A stretch of DNA of 64,000 nucleotides from Flagellimonas meridianipacifica (GCF_003001695.1 NZ_PVYX01000001.1:1054001-1118000), one strand, 5' to 3'. Shown: positions 1 to 9,244, numbered from the stretch's first letter. Numbers and translations are program-made. The notes: generated from the letters alone by a model not told the origin.

Positions 1-561
1 ACAATCCGTATTCCAAAGTGTTTTATAGACACTTATTATGAAGATTCCTTTATTCAAAATGGACAGCTCTTGGTTTATGAAGATTTGGAATACGACATCA
101 AAAAGAGAATTCGGGTTGCCATAAAAGGGATGGACAACAAGCTTAAATGTCATGCCATTGTGATGGAAGTTATTGAGCATCTCTTCCATAAAATCAAATC
201 AAATGCTTCACAATCAAAAGTGATAGCGTTGCACAACGATGACATTCATAATCTTTTAACTGCTTCCGGGTTTCTGAAAAACCCGCTGTCGAATAACATA
301 CCCTCGATTGGCGAATTGGCTAAAATCGCAAAAATGAGTCCATCGAAATTCAAAGCTTCGTTCAAACAATTCTTTGGTAGGCCGCCCCATCAATACCATT
401 TCACCATCAAAATGGAATACGCCAGGAACGAACTTAAAAAAGGTCGTAAAACACCAGTTGAGTTGAGCCACGAACTAGAGTATTCGCATCCTTCCAATTT
501 CACTTCGGCTTATAAAAACTACTTTAATGTGGTTCCATCTTCCGACTTTGTAAAGGGCTGA
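1..561 (+). CDS. AraC-type transcriptional regulator, C-terminal part (cut by window start)
   Basis: The frame is open from base 1 to the stop at 559-561, so the gene begins outside the window; the first in-window start (70) is internal. The last ~90 residues form an AraC/XylS double helix-turn-helix: IGELAKIAKMSPSKFKASFK is the first recognition helix region and LEYSHPSNFTSAYKNYFN is the typical second HTH with the S-x-F-x-x-x-[FY] pattern. Ligand domain lies outside, so targets cannot be deduced. Followed by a membrane-protein gene on the same strand about 110 bp downstream, which may be its target. Family assignment is firm; function is open. Confidence 0.85.
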   Translation, partial: TIRIPKCFIDTYYEDSFIQNGQLLVYEDLEYDIKKRIRVAIKGMDNKLKCHAIVMEVIEHLFHKIKSNASQSKVIALHNDDIHNLLTASGFLKNPLSNNIPSIGELAKIAKMSPSKFKASFKQFFGRPPHQYHFTIKMEYARNELKKGRKTPVELSHELEYSHPSNFTSAYKNYFNVVPSSDFVKG

Positions 562-671
562 ATTAGCTTTTGGCACTACAATTTTGGCTTCTGCCACTAT
601 CAACCAATCCAAAAATATACTAGACTTGTTTGAGTAAAAAACAACCTAAATTATCCAATACAACAAACGAT

Positions 672-1271
672 ATGAAACTAGCACGATTATTCTGGTCCCT
701 TGGTTCAATTCTGATAAATGGTATCATTGGAATTTACATCTATATGATGAGCCAAGCTCCACAAGGTAAAGAAGAACGGTATCAATATATTAACGAGCAT
801 TGGGATGTGTTTGGCAGCCATTGGAAAGTTGAACTGCTCTTAATGACTTTAATTGCCGTAGGTGCATTGTACTTTGCATTTCGAACCCAGAAAATAAGTT
901 GGACGATAGTATCTGTAGGACAGCTTATCCTACTTTTGACCTATCCCTTTATGCTCGGCGGATACCGAAATACCCCTATTGAACTTGCCGTAATGGCCAA
1001 TGAGATGGCGACCGTTGTCTTTATATTCGGGAATGTTATTTTCTTCACCGGATTATTCCTATTATATATGAAAGATGTACACCTTAAGCGATGGTTAAGA
1101 ATCGTTGCATTTTCACTTTCCGGAATTATGCTGGTTGTTTTTCTAATTGTTTTTGCCGAGGTCATCACCTGGGGTCAAGCGTTGGCCATTGCTCCGCTTG
1201 CCAATATAATGTACTTGATTAATGCCTACTACGGGTTCAAGATGACTTTGGAACCGCAAGAAAATTCTTGA
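672..1271 (+). CDS. Multi-pass membrane protein of unknown function
   Basis: 199 residues from ATG 672 (starting MKLARLFW); an in-frame TTG at 630 would add 14 polar residues and is less likely. About six hydrophobic segments alternate with short charged loops: near residues 5-25, 55-72, 78-100, 108-128, 138-160 and 165-185. I recognise no catalytic motif or named family. The profile suggests a small inner-membrane protein of DoxX/DUF-type size. It sits between two AraC-type regulators on the same strand, so regulation by either neighbour is plausible but not shown. Confidence 0.65.
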   Translation: MKLARLFWSLGSILINGIIGIYIYMMSQAPQGKEERYQYINEHWDVFGSHWKVELLLMTLIAVGALYFAFRTQKISWTIVSVGQLILLLTYPFMLGGYRNTPIELAVMANEMATVVFIFGNVIFFTGLFLLYMKDVHLKRWLRIVAFSLSGIMLVVFLIVFAEVITWGQALAIAPLANIMYLINAYYGFKMTLEPQENS

Positions 1272-1445
1272 GTTCTAAATCTTAGGCCTATGATTTCGAG
1301 CTTTGTTTTGGACAAGATTGTATTCTCGATATATCTTTTTGGAAACCTTTGGAACTAGCACGCATGCCTTGAACATGGTTTAATGTTGGATATGACGTGT
1401 ATGAGCTATACAAGTTGTATCTTAATCGTTTACCACTCAAAATGA

Positions 1446-2354
1446 ATGGACGGTAAAATCGATATACTGAATTTTAGAGAGATGAATGATTTGTACCAGT
1501 ACATCAATGTGCCGGTGCAAACCACGAACCCAAATCTTCATATTTATCGATTTTCAGACTTTACAAAAGACTCCATCGAATCCATTCAGCCCCATACAAA
1601 AGATTTTCATCAGGTATCCTTTATTCAGGGATTTGGAAGTTCAGAATTGAACATAAACCATCAAAAAGTAAATGAGCTCAATAGCGTTCTTTACTTCATT
1701 TCACCAAATCATGTATATTCTTGGGTTAGAGACCAAAATATTGAAGGATACATATTGAACTTTAAACAAGACTACCTTTCTAAAGAGCCCGCAGACTTTC
1801 AAAGCGAGTTTTTGTTCTTTGAATTGGATAAACTAAATGCCATCCCAATCGACCAAGAAGAGAACCAAAGGGTAGTCGATATTTTTGATGAGTTTTTCTC
1901 AGAATATCATCAACCGAGAAATTCATTTTCCGAAAAAATCCTAAGACATTATTTGCAGGTGGTACTTTACAAATGCCTCGACTTATATCGTAGAAGGGAG
2001 AAAACCATTGAAGCATTGCCCAAGAATCAAGGGCTTTTTGTGAAGTATAAGAATTTGATAAACAACTATTATTTGTCAAAAAGGAGTATTAAGGAATATG
2101 CAGCTTTACTCAACGTTACGCCAAATCACCTAAGCGAAACCATTAAATCATCCACAGGTAAGAATGCGTTGTACTATATCAACCAAAGGCTTCTTTTGGA
2201 GGCCAAAAACCTTTTACGATACGGCCACGAAGACATAAAACAAATTGCCTATACCCTAAACTTTGCTTCACCCTCACATTTTGGGAAATTCTTCAAAAAA
2301 CAGACCCGGCAAACACCGGCTACCTACCGGAAAGAGCATCAATCCCAGAAATAG
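1446..2354 (+). CDS. AraC family transcriptional regulator
   Basis: 302 residues. The N-terminal ~180 residues look like a cupin-type sensing domain (runs such as HQVSFIQGFGSSELNINHQ). The C-terminal ~100 residues carry the AraC double HTH: SIKEYAALLNVTPNHLSETI, then IKQIAYTLNFASPSHFGKFF and the closing TRQTPATYRKEH. Start is ATG 1446; a second in-frame ATG at 1482 is possible. A secreted protein gene begins 74 bp downstream on the same strand and is the obvious candidate target. Ligand unknown. Confidence 0.88.
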   Translation: MDGKIDILNFREMNDLYQYINVPVQTTNPNLHIYRFSDFTKDSIESIQPHTKDFHQVSFIQGFGSSELNINHQKVNELNSVLYFISPNHVYSWVRDQNIEGYILNFKQDYLSKEPADFQSEFLFFELDKLNAIPIDQEENQRVVDIFDEFFSEYHQPRNSFSEKILRHYLQVVLYKCLDLYRRREKTIEALPKNQGLFVKYKNLINNYYLSKRSIKEYAALLNVTPNHLSETIKSSTGKNALYYINQRLLLEAKNLLRYGHEDIKQIAYTLNFASPSHFGKFFKKQTRQTPATYRKEHQSQK

Positions 2355-2428
2355 GACATTGCTTCCATCTTTTGTTATATCCATCGCGGATTTACCGAAA
2401 TACTTTTACATCAACAAAATGAAACAAG

Positions 2429-3313
2429 ATGAAAAAAGAAGTTTTTCTATTGGTAACACTACTAACAATAACAGCGATGAAAGCACAGGAAACATTAAAA
2501 TTTAAAGTAATTGGAGGATATCAATTCGCAGAAGGATATACCATTCAAAACAACGCACCTTTCATCTTTGCACAAGCCGGACAATTGACTGGTTCTTGGC
2601 ATTGGGAATTTGAAAACGGAAGAAAAGGGAACACACATATTAACGGTGCAACTGCGAATCGGGTTCTTTTTAATGGCGAAAACGAACTGTTCGGAACCAT
2701 GAAAATCAATATGTTCGAGTTTGAAGGTTCGGCACCGGATACCGATTTGTTGTTTCTTTCTTATAAAGCCCAAAAGTTTGAAGTAAATGGAAGTCAAGTG
2801 ACCATAAAAGTATCTGGGGAGTTTATAGGGGGGACCGGAAAATATAAAGATGCAAGAGGTTGGTTAACAGTGACTTCCGTGAATGGCTTCTTTGAAGACG
2901 GTAAAGGGGAAATTATTCTTGGAGAAACTCCGGAAATAACCCAAGAACAAGTGTTGGAGTGGACCAACAACTACTTCAAGGCCACACAAAGTGGAGATGC
3001 CATGATCTGGGCCAATACGTTTGCCGAGAACGCCTACATCAATGACCCATACGGAAGCCCCGCACCCAATGGCAGGGAAGAGATAATCAAAATTGGCGAA
3101 AACTTTATGTCATCCTTTGAATCTGCTGGGCTTTATCCCGAATACATTTATGTGAATGGACTTGTGGCCACTTCCAAATGGACTGGTAAGGGTATCACCA
3201 ATGATGGTAAGGAAGCTACTTTTGAGGGAATAAACGTTACCACCTATAACGAAAAAGGAAAAATAGTGAGCCATTTGGGCTATTGGGACCCAGAAAAGAT
3301 GGTAATAAAGTAG
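2429..3313 (+). CDS. Secreted protein: allene-oxide-cyclase/dirigent-like barrel fused to SnoaL-like domain
   Basis: 294 residues. A signal peptide ends after about residue 19 (hydrophobic core then AMKAQ). Residues ~20-165 are beta-rich and contain GGTGKYKDARG, a glycine-rich strand-turn typical of the eight-stranded barrel of allene oxide cyclase and dirigent proteins. Residues ~172-290 look like a SnoaL/NTF2 cone: EQVLEWTNNYFKA, then a DP-x-G turn (NDPYGSPAPNGREEI), SKWTGKG and a terminal HLGYWDPEKM. Both domain calls are by pattern only. NTF2-like domains often bind or isomerise small hydrophobic molecules. A strong terminator follows 27 bp after the stop, so this is likely a single-gene unit. 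Confidence 0.7.
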   Translation: MKKEVFLLVTLLTITAMKAQETLKFKVIGGYQFAEGYTIQNNAPFIFAQAGQLTGSWHWEFENGRKGNTHINGATANRVLFNGENELFGTMKINMFEFEGSAPDTDLLFLSYKAQKFEVNGSQVTIKVSGEFIGGTGKYKDARGWLTVTSVNGFFEDGKGEIILGETPEITQEQVLEWTNNYFKATQSGDAMIWANTFAENAYINDPYGSPAPNGREEIIKIGENFMSSFESAGLYPEYIYVNGLVATSKWTGKGITNDGKEATFEGINVTTYNEKGKIVSHLGYWDPEKMVIK

Positions 3314-3340
3314 CGAGGTTTAAAACCATAGTCATACAAA

Positions 3341-3378
3341 AAAATCAGCTTGGGCAGAGTTTGAAGCTGATTTTTGTT
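3341..3378 (+). terminator. Intrinsic terminator after the secreted fusion protein gene
   Basis: Arms AAAATCAGCTT (3341-3351) and AAGCTGATTTT (3364-3374) are perfectly complementary over 11 bp, with a 12-nt loop and a T-rich tail to 3378. It closes the unit at 2429-3313. Confidence 0.88.
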
Positions 3379-3572
3379 TATTCGTTTAGGAGAAAGGTGT
3401 CATTTCGAGTATTTCCTTCGCATAATGCTTAGGGGCTGCCCAGGTAGCCTTCAAGCCTGATATGGAGAAATGGAATAAAGAGTAACTTTATATGTATTAA
3501 TAGCCTATCGGCACAAGTGATTCTTAAACGCATCAAGTGCATCTACCTCAACAATAAATATCAGAAAACTCC

Positions 3573-4907
3573 ATGAGGAAGCAACTACTATATCTTTTCA
3601 TTTTGCTCGTTTCATTTCTTTGTGGATGCACCCAGCAAGATAAGACTGCTCAAATTGAAGAACTAATGGGCGAGTTGTATAATCAAGGCAAGTTTAATGG
3701 AGCTATTATGGTTTCGGAAAACAACGAACTGGTTTATAGCAAGGGTTTTGGCTTTGCCGATTTTGAAAAGAAGATACCTTTCCAGACATACACTTCGATG
3801 GATGCAGGATCTATGGCAAAAACGTTTACCGCTTTGGGCATATATATTCTTGAACAACGGGATGTACTTTCCACAAACGATAGGGTCGCCAATCATATTG
3901 ATTCGTTTCCCTATGATGGCATTACCATTGAACACCTGCTCAACCATACTTCGGGATTAGTTTCTGAGGACTTTGTTTTTAATCAGGCGGAAGAAGGAAA
4001 CGTAATTGACAATGATTTTTTTCTGAAGGTGATAACGGACAGTGTTCCCTCCCTTTTGTCAGAACCAGGGTCCAAGTTCCAATATAATGGCATCAATTAT
4101 ATTTTGTTGGCGATAATCATTGAGAAACTTACAGGAAATTCATATAATCAATTTATCAAGGCTAAAATAGCTGACTCGCTACAAATTACGGACTGGTTTC
4201 TTCGCCCTGCAAGGCTTGAAGATTGGCCTAAAGACCGGACCAAAGGATACAAAAAGGTCAATGATAGTCTACAACCTTCAGATTTGGAAGATTATGAGGG
4301 CTTTTATGGAGATTGCAACTTGTTTTTTTCAGCATCAGATTTATTAAAATGGAGTCAATCGTTTTATGCAAACACGATAATTGATAGTACAAGATTGAAT
4401 GAATTGCTGAAAACGAAAAGTAGTATCAGCGGTTTAAATGCACTGCATTGGTATGTCTTGGAGGATGAAAACCAATTTCATTTTACCGGACATTGGAAGG
4501 GCTTTTACACCATGGTTTATTTCGACACGAATCGTAAAAGGTCTATTGTGTACGTAAGCAACACCTCCATAGAGTATGGGTTAAGACCACAGTTGGTCAC
4601 ACAGCTGCTGAGTATTTTGAATAATACACCGGGGCAACTGACCCAACCCAACCCTATTAATCCAGCGAAGGAAAACATAAACTCAGCTTCATACAACGTT
4701 GAAAAGATTGGGGTTGTTCATTTTACCGAGAGTGATGGGCAATTAAACATTGCGATTGGGGCAAATACGTATAATATGTATGAGGTCGGGGAGAACTACT
4801 TTTATGTTCCCAGTATTGATTTATGGATTTGGTTTTCGAATACCACAGAAGAAGGTTTCACGATTAACTGCTCTGACATCTATGGCATAAAAAGAACGCA
4901 CCAGTAG
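3573..4907 (+). CDS. Serine hydrolase, beta-lactamase/class C fold, lipoprotein
   Basis: 444 residues with a lipoprotein-like leader (LLVSFLCGC, lipid Cys likely at 19). The catalytic SxxK tetrad is S80-M-A-K83 in DAGSMAKTF. The second motif, normally Y-x-N, appears as YNGIN near residue 171, so Asn is replaced by Gly at the canonical position. The third motif region is FTGHWKGF. A C-terminal extra segment (~365-444) resembles the small lipocalin-like tail of beta-lactamase-related esterases. Class C-like hydrolases of this type are esterases, D-aminopeptidases or PBP4-type proteins; substrate unknown. A second member of the same superfamily follows at 5006. Confidence 0.85.
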   Translation: MRKQLLYLFILLVSFLCGCTQQDKTAQIEELMGELYNQGKFNGAIMVSENNELVYSKGFGFADFEKKIPFQTYTSMDAGSMAKTFTALGIYILEQRDVLSTNDRVANHIDSFPYDGITIEHLLNHTSGLVSEDFVFNQAEEGNVIDNDFFLKVITDSVPSLLSEPGSKFQYNGINYILLAIIIEKLTGNSYNQFIKAKIADSLQITDWFLRPARLEDWPKDRTKGYKKVNDSLQPSDLEDYEGFYGDCNLFFSASDLLKWSQSFYANTIIDSTRLNELLKTKSSISGLNALHWYVLEDENQFHFTGHWKGFYTMVYFDTNRKRSIVYVSNTSIEYGLRPQLVTQLLSILNNTPGQLTQPNPINPAKENINSASYNVEKIGVVHFTESDGQLNIAIGANTYNMYEVGENYFYVPSIDLWIWFSNTTEEGFTINCSDIYGIKRTHQ

Positions 4908-5005
4908 ATTGACTTTCACTTTTTTATCTGAAATTCTCATACGTGACTTTAAATATTGTACATTTCATTGATACCAAGCGAATTACTTAACTTGATTGAT
5001 TGGTC

Positions 5006-6271
5006 ATGAGCAAATCACCTCTTTTTATTTCTGCATTTTTAATAAGCTCTGGCCTGCTTTTTTGCCAAAGCAATCCAAGCCAATCTGCTGCCGTAAAGCG
5101 ACAATTTCATGAACGTTTCAACCTAACAAGCCAATTTGAAGGAGGAGACCTGTCGCGGTATGTATATACCCATATGTCAGAATTTTTCCCCAATATTACC
5201 CTTCAAAAATCTGAGAATAGTCAACCCTTGCCCCTCGCCTTAAATAAGGATATTGACTCCTTTCAAGTATCGCTAAAAGAACAGAAAGTAAGCTTGGCCA
5301 ACTACGTTCACCAAGCACCTGTAGATGGAATGCTTATGATACACAAAGGAAAAATAGTATTTGAGGTCTACCCCAGAATGCATCCGGACCAGAAGCATCT
5401 TTATATGTCTGTAACCAAACCTTTTGCGGGGGCCCTGGTTGCCATCTTGGAAGATAAGGGTTTGATTGATGTTAGCGAGACCATAGAAACCTATATACCC
5501 GAACTCAAAAACACAGCTTGGGAGGACATACGCATCATCAACATACTGGATATGGCCTCTGGCATTTGTTGGGAATTTGAAGAGGGTATGGAAACGTATA
5601 ACAACCTCAACTCATGCTATATGCAGTTTGAGGGTTCTATCGGGTGGTCACCCTCCATAGAGACCACACCCGCAAATCCGTATGAGGGGCTTGCAAAAAT
5701 GGAGCGCTACAAGGAACAAGGCCTGTCCAATGACTACTCGGGGATAAACACCTTTCTGTTGAGCTGGCTAATCGAAAAAGTAACGGGTCAACGCTATACC
5801 GATGTGTTGGAGGCAGAAATTTGGCAACCCATGGGTACTGAAAATGATGGACTCATGGTGACACCGAAAAGAAACATAAGCGCAGCATTTGGAGGCATGA
5901 GCTCCACCTTGCGCGATTTGGGAAGATTTGGGCTTTTGTTTACCCCTTCGGGACCCCAAGGTATAATTAGTGAGGCCCATTTGGAAAAAATTCAAAAAGG
6001 GGGAAGACCTAAATTGTTGGAAGCATCGGAGTCTATTCCCTTAATCTTTTCAATGGACGATGAAAAACCGGCATTTTGCACCTATCAATGGGATTTTACC
6101 ATGGCCGATGGTGATTTTTACAAAAGCGGTTTCCATGGTCAGGGTTTGTATGTGTCTCCAGAAAAGGATTTGGTTATTGCTTATTTTGGCACTTCAGATA
6201 GGGATGGCACCTATCACGACCTTAGAAATATAAGCAGGCAATTGGCGAAGTCCACACTATTTGGTGAATAG
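5006..6271 (+). CDS. Serine hydrolase, beta-lactamase fold (6-aminohexanoate-dimer-hydrolase-like)
   Basis: 421 residues from ATG 5006; the in-frame TTG at 5000 is rejected as it adds only two residues. A signal peptide covers roughly residues 1-20. SxxK is S135-V-T-K138 in LYMSVTKPFAG. The second motif is DYSGIN, again Y-x-G rather than Y-x-N. Active-site surroundings (DMASGICWEF, FGGMSSTLRDLGRFGLLF) are typical of the nylon-oligomer-hydrolase/esterase branch. It is followed 24 bp later by a DinB-family gene, so the two may be cotranscribed. Substrate is not predictable. Confidence 0.85.
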   Translation: MSKSPLFISAFLISSGLLFCQSNPSQSAAVKRQFHERFNLTSQFEGGDLSRYVYTHMSEFFPNITLQKSENSQPLPLALNKDIDSFQVSLKEQKVSLANYVHQAPVDGMLMIHKGKIVFEVYPRMHPDQKHLYMSVTKPFAGALVAILEDKGLIDVSETIETYIPELKNTAWEDIRIINILDMASGICWEFEEGMETYNNLNSCYMQFEGSIGWSPSIETTPANPYEGLAKMERYKEQGLSNDYSGINTFLLSWLIEKVTGQRYTDVLEAEIWQPMGTENDGLMVTPKRNISAAFGGMSSTLRDLGRFGLLFTPSGPQGIISEAHLEKIQKGGRPKLLEASESIPLIFSMDDEKPAFCTYQWDFTMADGDFYKSGFHGQGLYVSPEKDLVIAYFGTSDRDGTYHDLRNISRQLAKSTLFGE

Positions 6272-6295
6272 CCCCACAACCGACCTGAGCAAAGA

Positions 6296-6775
6296 ATGAA
6301 ACAAACCCAACTTTTAGCAAACCGATTAAAAGAAGTCCTCACCGAAGGCAAATGGGTGATTGGCACCAATTTCAAAGCGCAGATTGAGAATTTGAATTGG
6401 AAAGAGTCCACCCAAAAAATGCATGGGTTGAATACTATAGCCGATTTGACTTTTCATACCAGCTATTATATAGCAGGTGTGGCAAGTGTGCTTGAAGGAG
6501 GCAATCTTGAGATTAGGGACAAATATAGTTTTGACTATCCGCCCATTACGTCAGAACAAGACTGGAAAAACCTAGTGAATAAATTTTGTGGTGATGCGGA
6601 ACGACTTATCCAGCTTGTGGAAAACCTGCCGGAAGAAAAACTACAACAGACCTTCGTGGACGAAAAGTATGGCACCTATCACCGAAATATTGATGTTATC
6701 ATTGAACACTCCTACTACCATTTTGGGCAAGTAGTATTGCTTAGGAAAATGATAAAAGGAACAATCGAGGATTAG
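6296..6775 (+). CDS. DinB family protein (metal-binding four-helix bundle)
   Basis: 159 residues, all-helical by sequence, near the family's usual 150-170. Histidines at family-typical places, TFHTSYY near residue 53 and IIEHSYYHFGQ near residue 140, would form the metal site of DinB/YfiT-like bundles. Those folds include thiol transferases (bacillithiol or mycothiol dependent) and many uncharacterised stress proteins. Starts 24 bp after the serine hydrolase at 5006-6271. Fold confident, activity unknown. Confidence 0.78.
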   Translation: MKQTQLLANRLKEVLTEGKWVIGTNFKAQIENLNWKESTQKMHGLNTIADLTFHTSYYIAGVASVLEGGNLEIRDKYSFDYPPITSEQDWKNLVNKFCGDAERLIQLVENLPEEKLQQTFVDEKYGTYHRNIDVIIEHSYYHFGQVVLLRKMIKGTIED

Positions 6776-6861
6776 AATGAGTTTGAACTATAGACCATAC
6801 TCCTCAAAATTTTCGAACTTTACAAAAACGTGGAATTCCCATTTGAAATAATTTTCAACGC

Positions 6862-7674
6862 ATGAAAACCAAACTAATAATGCTTTTGCTTTTGGGTAGC
6901 AGCTTAAGTCTTTTCGCCTCTAAGGTCGATACCTTGGTGGTGGAGAGCATGGCCATGAACAAGAACATCAAGAATGTAGTAATTCTACCGGATTCCTATG
7001 CTTTCCAAAAAGAGCAGTTCTCGGTGCTCTATCTGCTTCATGGCGCTGGAGGAGATTATAAGGGCTGGATTTGGCAGGTTCCTGAATTAAGGGAATACGC
7101 AGATACCTTTAATATGATTATCGTATGCCCTGACGGAGGAGAGACAAGCTGGTATTATGATAGCCCTATTGACAAAAGTGTGCAATATGAAACCTACATT
7201 TCCTCCGAACTTGTGGGAGCGGTCGATACAAAATACAACACCTCAAAGCAGAAAAAAGACAGGGCCATTACAGGCCTTAGCATGGGAGGTCATGGGGCAT
7301 TGTACCTCGCATTTAAACATCAAGACATTTGGGGCGCGGCAGGGAGCATGAGTGGGGGTGTGGATATTCGGCCTTTTCCCAATAATTGGGACATTAAAAA
7401 AAGATTGGGAACCTACCCAGAAAACAAAGCGGTCTGGGAAGAAAATACGGTCATCAATTTAGTACACTTGCTGGATGGAGACTTAAAACTGATTATTGAC
7501 TGCGGTTATGATGATTTCTTTTTTGACTCCAACCAAAGACTACACAAAAAATTGGTAGAGCGAAACATAGCTCATGACTATATTGAAAGACCAGGAGTCC
7601 ACAATTGGGACTATTGGGCCAATTCCATTAAATACCAATTGTTATTTTTTAGTGATTTCTTTGAGGATGACTAA
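6862..7674 (+). CDS. Secreted alpha/beta-hydrolase esterase (esterase D / tributyrin esterase type)
   Basis: 270 residues. Signal peptide approximately 1-20 (MKTKLIMLLLLGSSLSLFAS). The oxyanion region LLHGAGGDY is near residues 58-66, the nucleophile elbow is GLSMGG with Ser140, and the catalytic His is in PGVHNWDYW near the C terminus; an Asp in DCGYDD is the likely third residue. This layout matches the esterase family that includes S-formylglutathione hydrolase and feruloyl or tributyrin esterases. Exported location suggests scavenging of esterified substrates. Own transcription unit, about 86 bp after the DinB gene. Confidence 0.85.
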   Translation: MKTKLIMLLLLGSSLSLFASKVDTLVVESMAMNKNIKNVVILPDSYAFQKEQFSVLYLLHGAGGDYKGWIWQVPELREYADTFNMIIVCPDGGETSWYYDSPIDKSVQYETYISSELVGAVDTKYNTSKQKKDRAITGLSMGGHGALYLAFKHQDIWGAAGSMSGGVDIRPFPNNWDIKKRLGTYPENKAVWEENTVINLVHLLDGDLKLIIDCGYDDFFFDSNQRLHKKLVERNIAHDYIERPGVHNWDYWANSIKYQLLFFSDFFEDD

Positions 7675-7727
7675 AACCTCAACCCTAAACAGCCATTAAT
7701 ACGATTTTTAGGCACAATAAGCACAAA

Positions 7728-8525
7728 ATGAAGTGGATTAAAACCATAGAGGATTTGACGGAGTTTATGTTCCAAAATAAAGAACGTTCCTCTAATCGGA
7801 ATAAAAAAGGAAATGGCGAAATTCCACGAGAATTATATTTAAGAACTTGCTCTGAAATTGCAAATAGATTATCTGAAAGTGGATTTAAATATGCCAAAAG
7901 TCAACAAAAACTTAAACTCGAGAGTTCCGATAAAAAGTATCTTTTAACCATTAGGTTTTCCTCAAATAGAGATAATGTCAAAGGGCAATACGTCGAATTA
8001 AATTGTCATTATTTTGTAGCATCAAAAGACTTGGAAAAGTTTTCCAAATCAAAACCCTTAATTGGTTTTTCTTCAAGCACTTTGATTGATTCTGATATTG
8101 GAACTCTGATTGACCCAAAAAAAGGACAAATAATTTGGAATCTGGCCGATAATAAAGATTACCAAGATGCCATAACAACCATTCCAAAAATGGTAAGAGA
8201 AAAATTAATCAAGATTTTTAACGACTTGCAAAGTTCAGAACTGGTAATTAATGAAATTAAAAATGGCGATTTCGAATTAAGAAACCCAATTAACACAGTT
8301 CAATATGTATTGAGTTGTGAAAAGAAAGATATAGCTGACAAATACCTATCTGAATTTGTACAAAGACCACCAAAAAAGATTCTAACTGATTATTTAAAAT
8401 ACAAAGAGGAACTAAAGAAAAATGGTTTGCCTAACGAATTTGTTTCCGGAATTGGATATGGATATGAGATTGCTTTGATGGAAATCATCTATGAATTAAA
8501 AATTACTGTGCCCAATAACCTATAA
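7728..8525 (+). CDS. Hypothetical protein, AT-rich gene
   Basis: 265 residues without a signal peptide or membrane segment; lysine-rich and probably cytoplasmic. The N-terminal ~120 residues (RLSESGFKYAKSQQKLKLES, then YLLTIRFSSN) faintly resemble DUF4304-type proteins, but I cannot assign the family. Base composition differs from neighbours: the 60-base rows starting 7801, 7861 and 8161 contain 18, 17 and 17 G/C, against 30 in the row starting 5701. That suggests recent acquisition. The reading frame is long and clean, so it is probably expressed. Confidence 0.6.
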   Translation: MKWIKTIEDLTEFMFQNKERSSNRNKKGNGEIPRELYLRTCSEIANRLSESGFKYAKSQQKLKLESSDKKYLLTIRFSSNRDNVKGQYVELNCHYFVASKDLEKFSKSKPLIGFSSSTLIDSDIGTLIDPKKGQIIWNLADNKDYQDAITTIPKMVREKLIKIFNDLQSSELVINEIKNGDFELRNPINTVQYVLSCEKKDIADKYLSEFVQRPPKKILTDYLKYKEELKKNGLPNEFVSGIGYGYEIALMEIIYELKITVPNNL

Positions 8526-8613
8526 CCTTCGCGGGAAAGAGTTTGTTACTTGTGCAGGGCCACTCCAATTTACACACTCTTGGTTTATTGCCAAAATTCC
8601 CGAACTTCATGGG

Positions 8614-9180
8614 ATGGAAGAAATCAAAAAATTCATTGACCATATCCATCCAATGAATACTACGGATTGGGACTTTTTTTCTTCAAAATTGTATAGGGAA
8701 ACCGTAAAGAAAGACGCAACGCTTATCAATATCGGTGAAGTTGAGAACTACTTATCTTTTATTTCCGAAGGGATAGTGCGGTTTTATATTCCCCAGGAAG
8801 AAAGTGACTTGACTTTTGGGTTTCTATTTGAAAACGAATTTATTACGGCTTATGATTCCTTTATTACCCGAACCCCTTCCCAATATCAAATCGAAACGCT
8901 GACCAACGCGACCTTGTGGCGAATATCGTATCAAGACCTTCAAGAGGTGTATCAAAAAACTGAGAGCGGAAATGCAATTGGCAGAAGAATGGCGGAAAAT
9001 ATGTTTTTGATAAAGTCGAAACGAGAAATTGCCCTATTGAGCAAAACGGCGGAAGAACGTTATTTGGACTTGTTTCGGGAACGCCCCAATTTATTAAAAC
9101 AGATTCCCCTAAAATACATTGCCTCCTACATTGGGGTTACTCCTCAGGCGTTGAGCAGAATACGAAAGCGAATTACTTAA
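8614..9180 (+). CDS. Crp/Fnr family transcriptional regulator
   Basis: 188 residues. Residues ~20-115 form a cyclic-nucleotide-binding-like beta roll (KKDATLINIGEVENYLSFISEG, then a GFLFENEFI segment). It lacks the canonical R-S-A phosphate-binding cassette, as most Bacteroidota members do, so cAMP sensing is doubtful. The C-terminal HTH is short: LKYIASYIGVTPQALSRIRK. The stop is followed 64 bp later by a DoxX-family gene, a common pairing where the regulator responds to redox or quinone stress and controls the small membrane protein; that link is inference. Confidence 0.85.
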   Translation: MEEIKKFIDHIHPMNTTDWDFFSSKLYRETVKKDATLINIGEVENYLSFISEGIVRFYIPQEESDLTFGFLFENEFITAYDSFITRTPSQYQIETLTNATLWRISYQDLQEVYQKTESGNAIGRRMAENMFLIKSKREIALLSKTAEERYLDLFRERPNLLKQIPLKYIASYIGVTPQALSRIRKRIT

Positions 9181-9244
9181 CCTGGGTTCATTGTCTGCCC
9201 TAAAATCAATTATCAATTTTGTAACTGATTTAAAGAAAGACCTT

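Noticed and set aside
3398..3408. GTCATTTCGAG in the gap before the first serine hydrolase
   Set aside because: Looks like half of a flavobacterial REP palindrome, but no matching second arm is found nearby.
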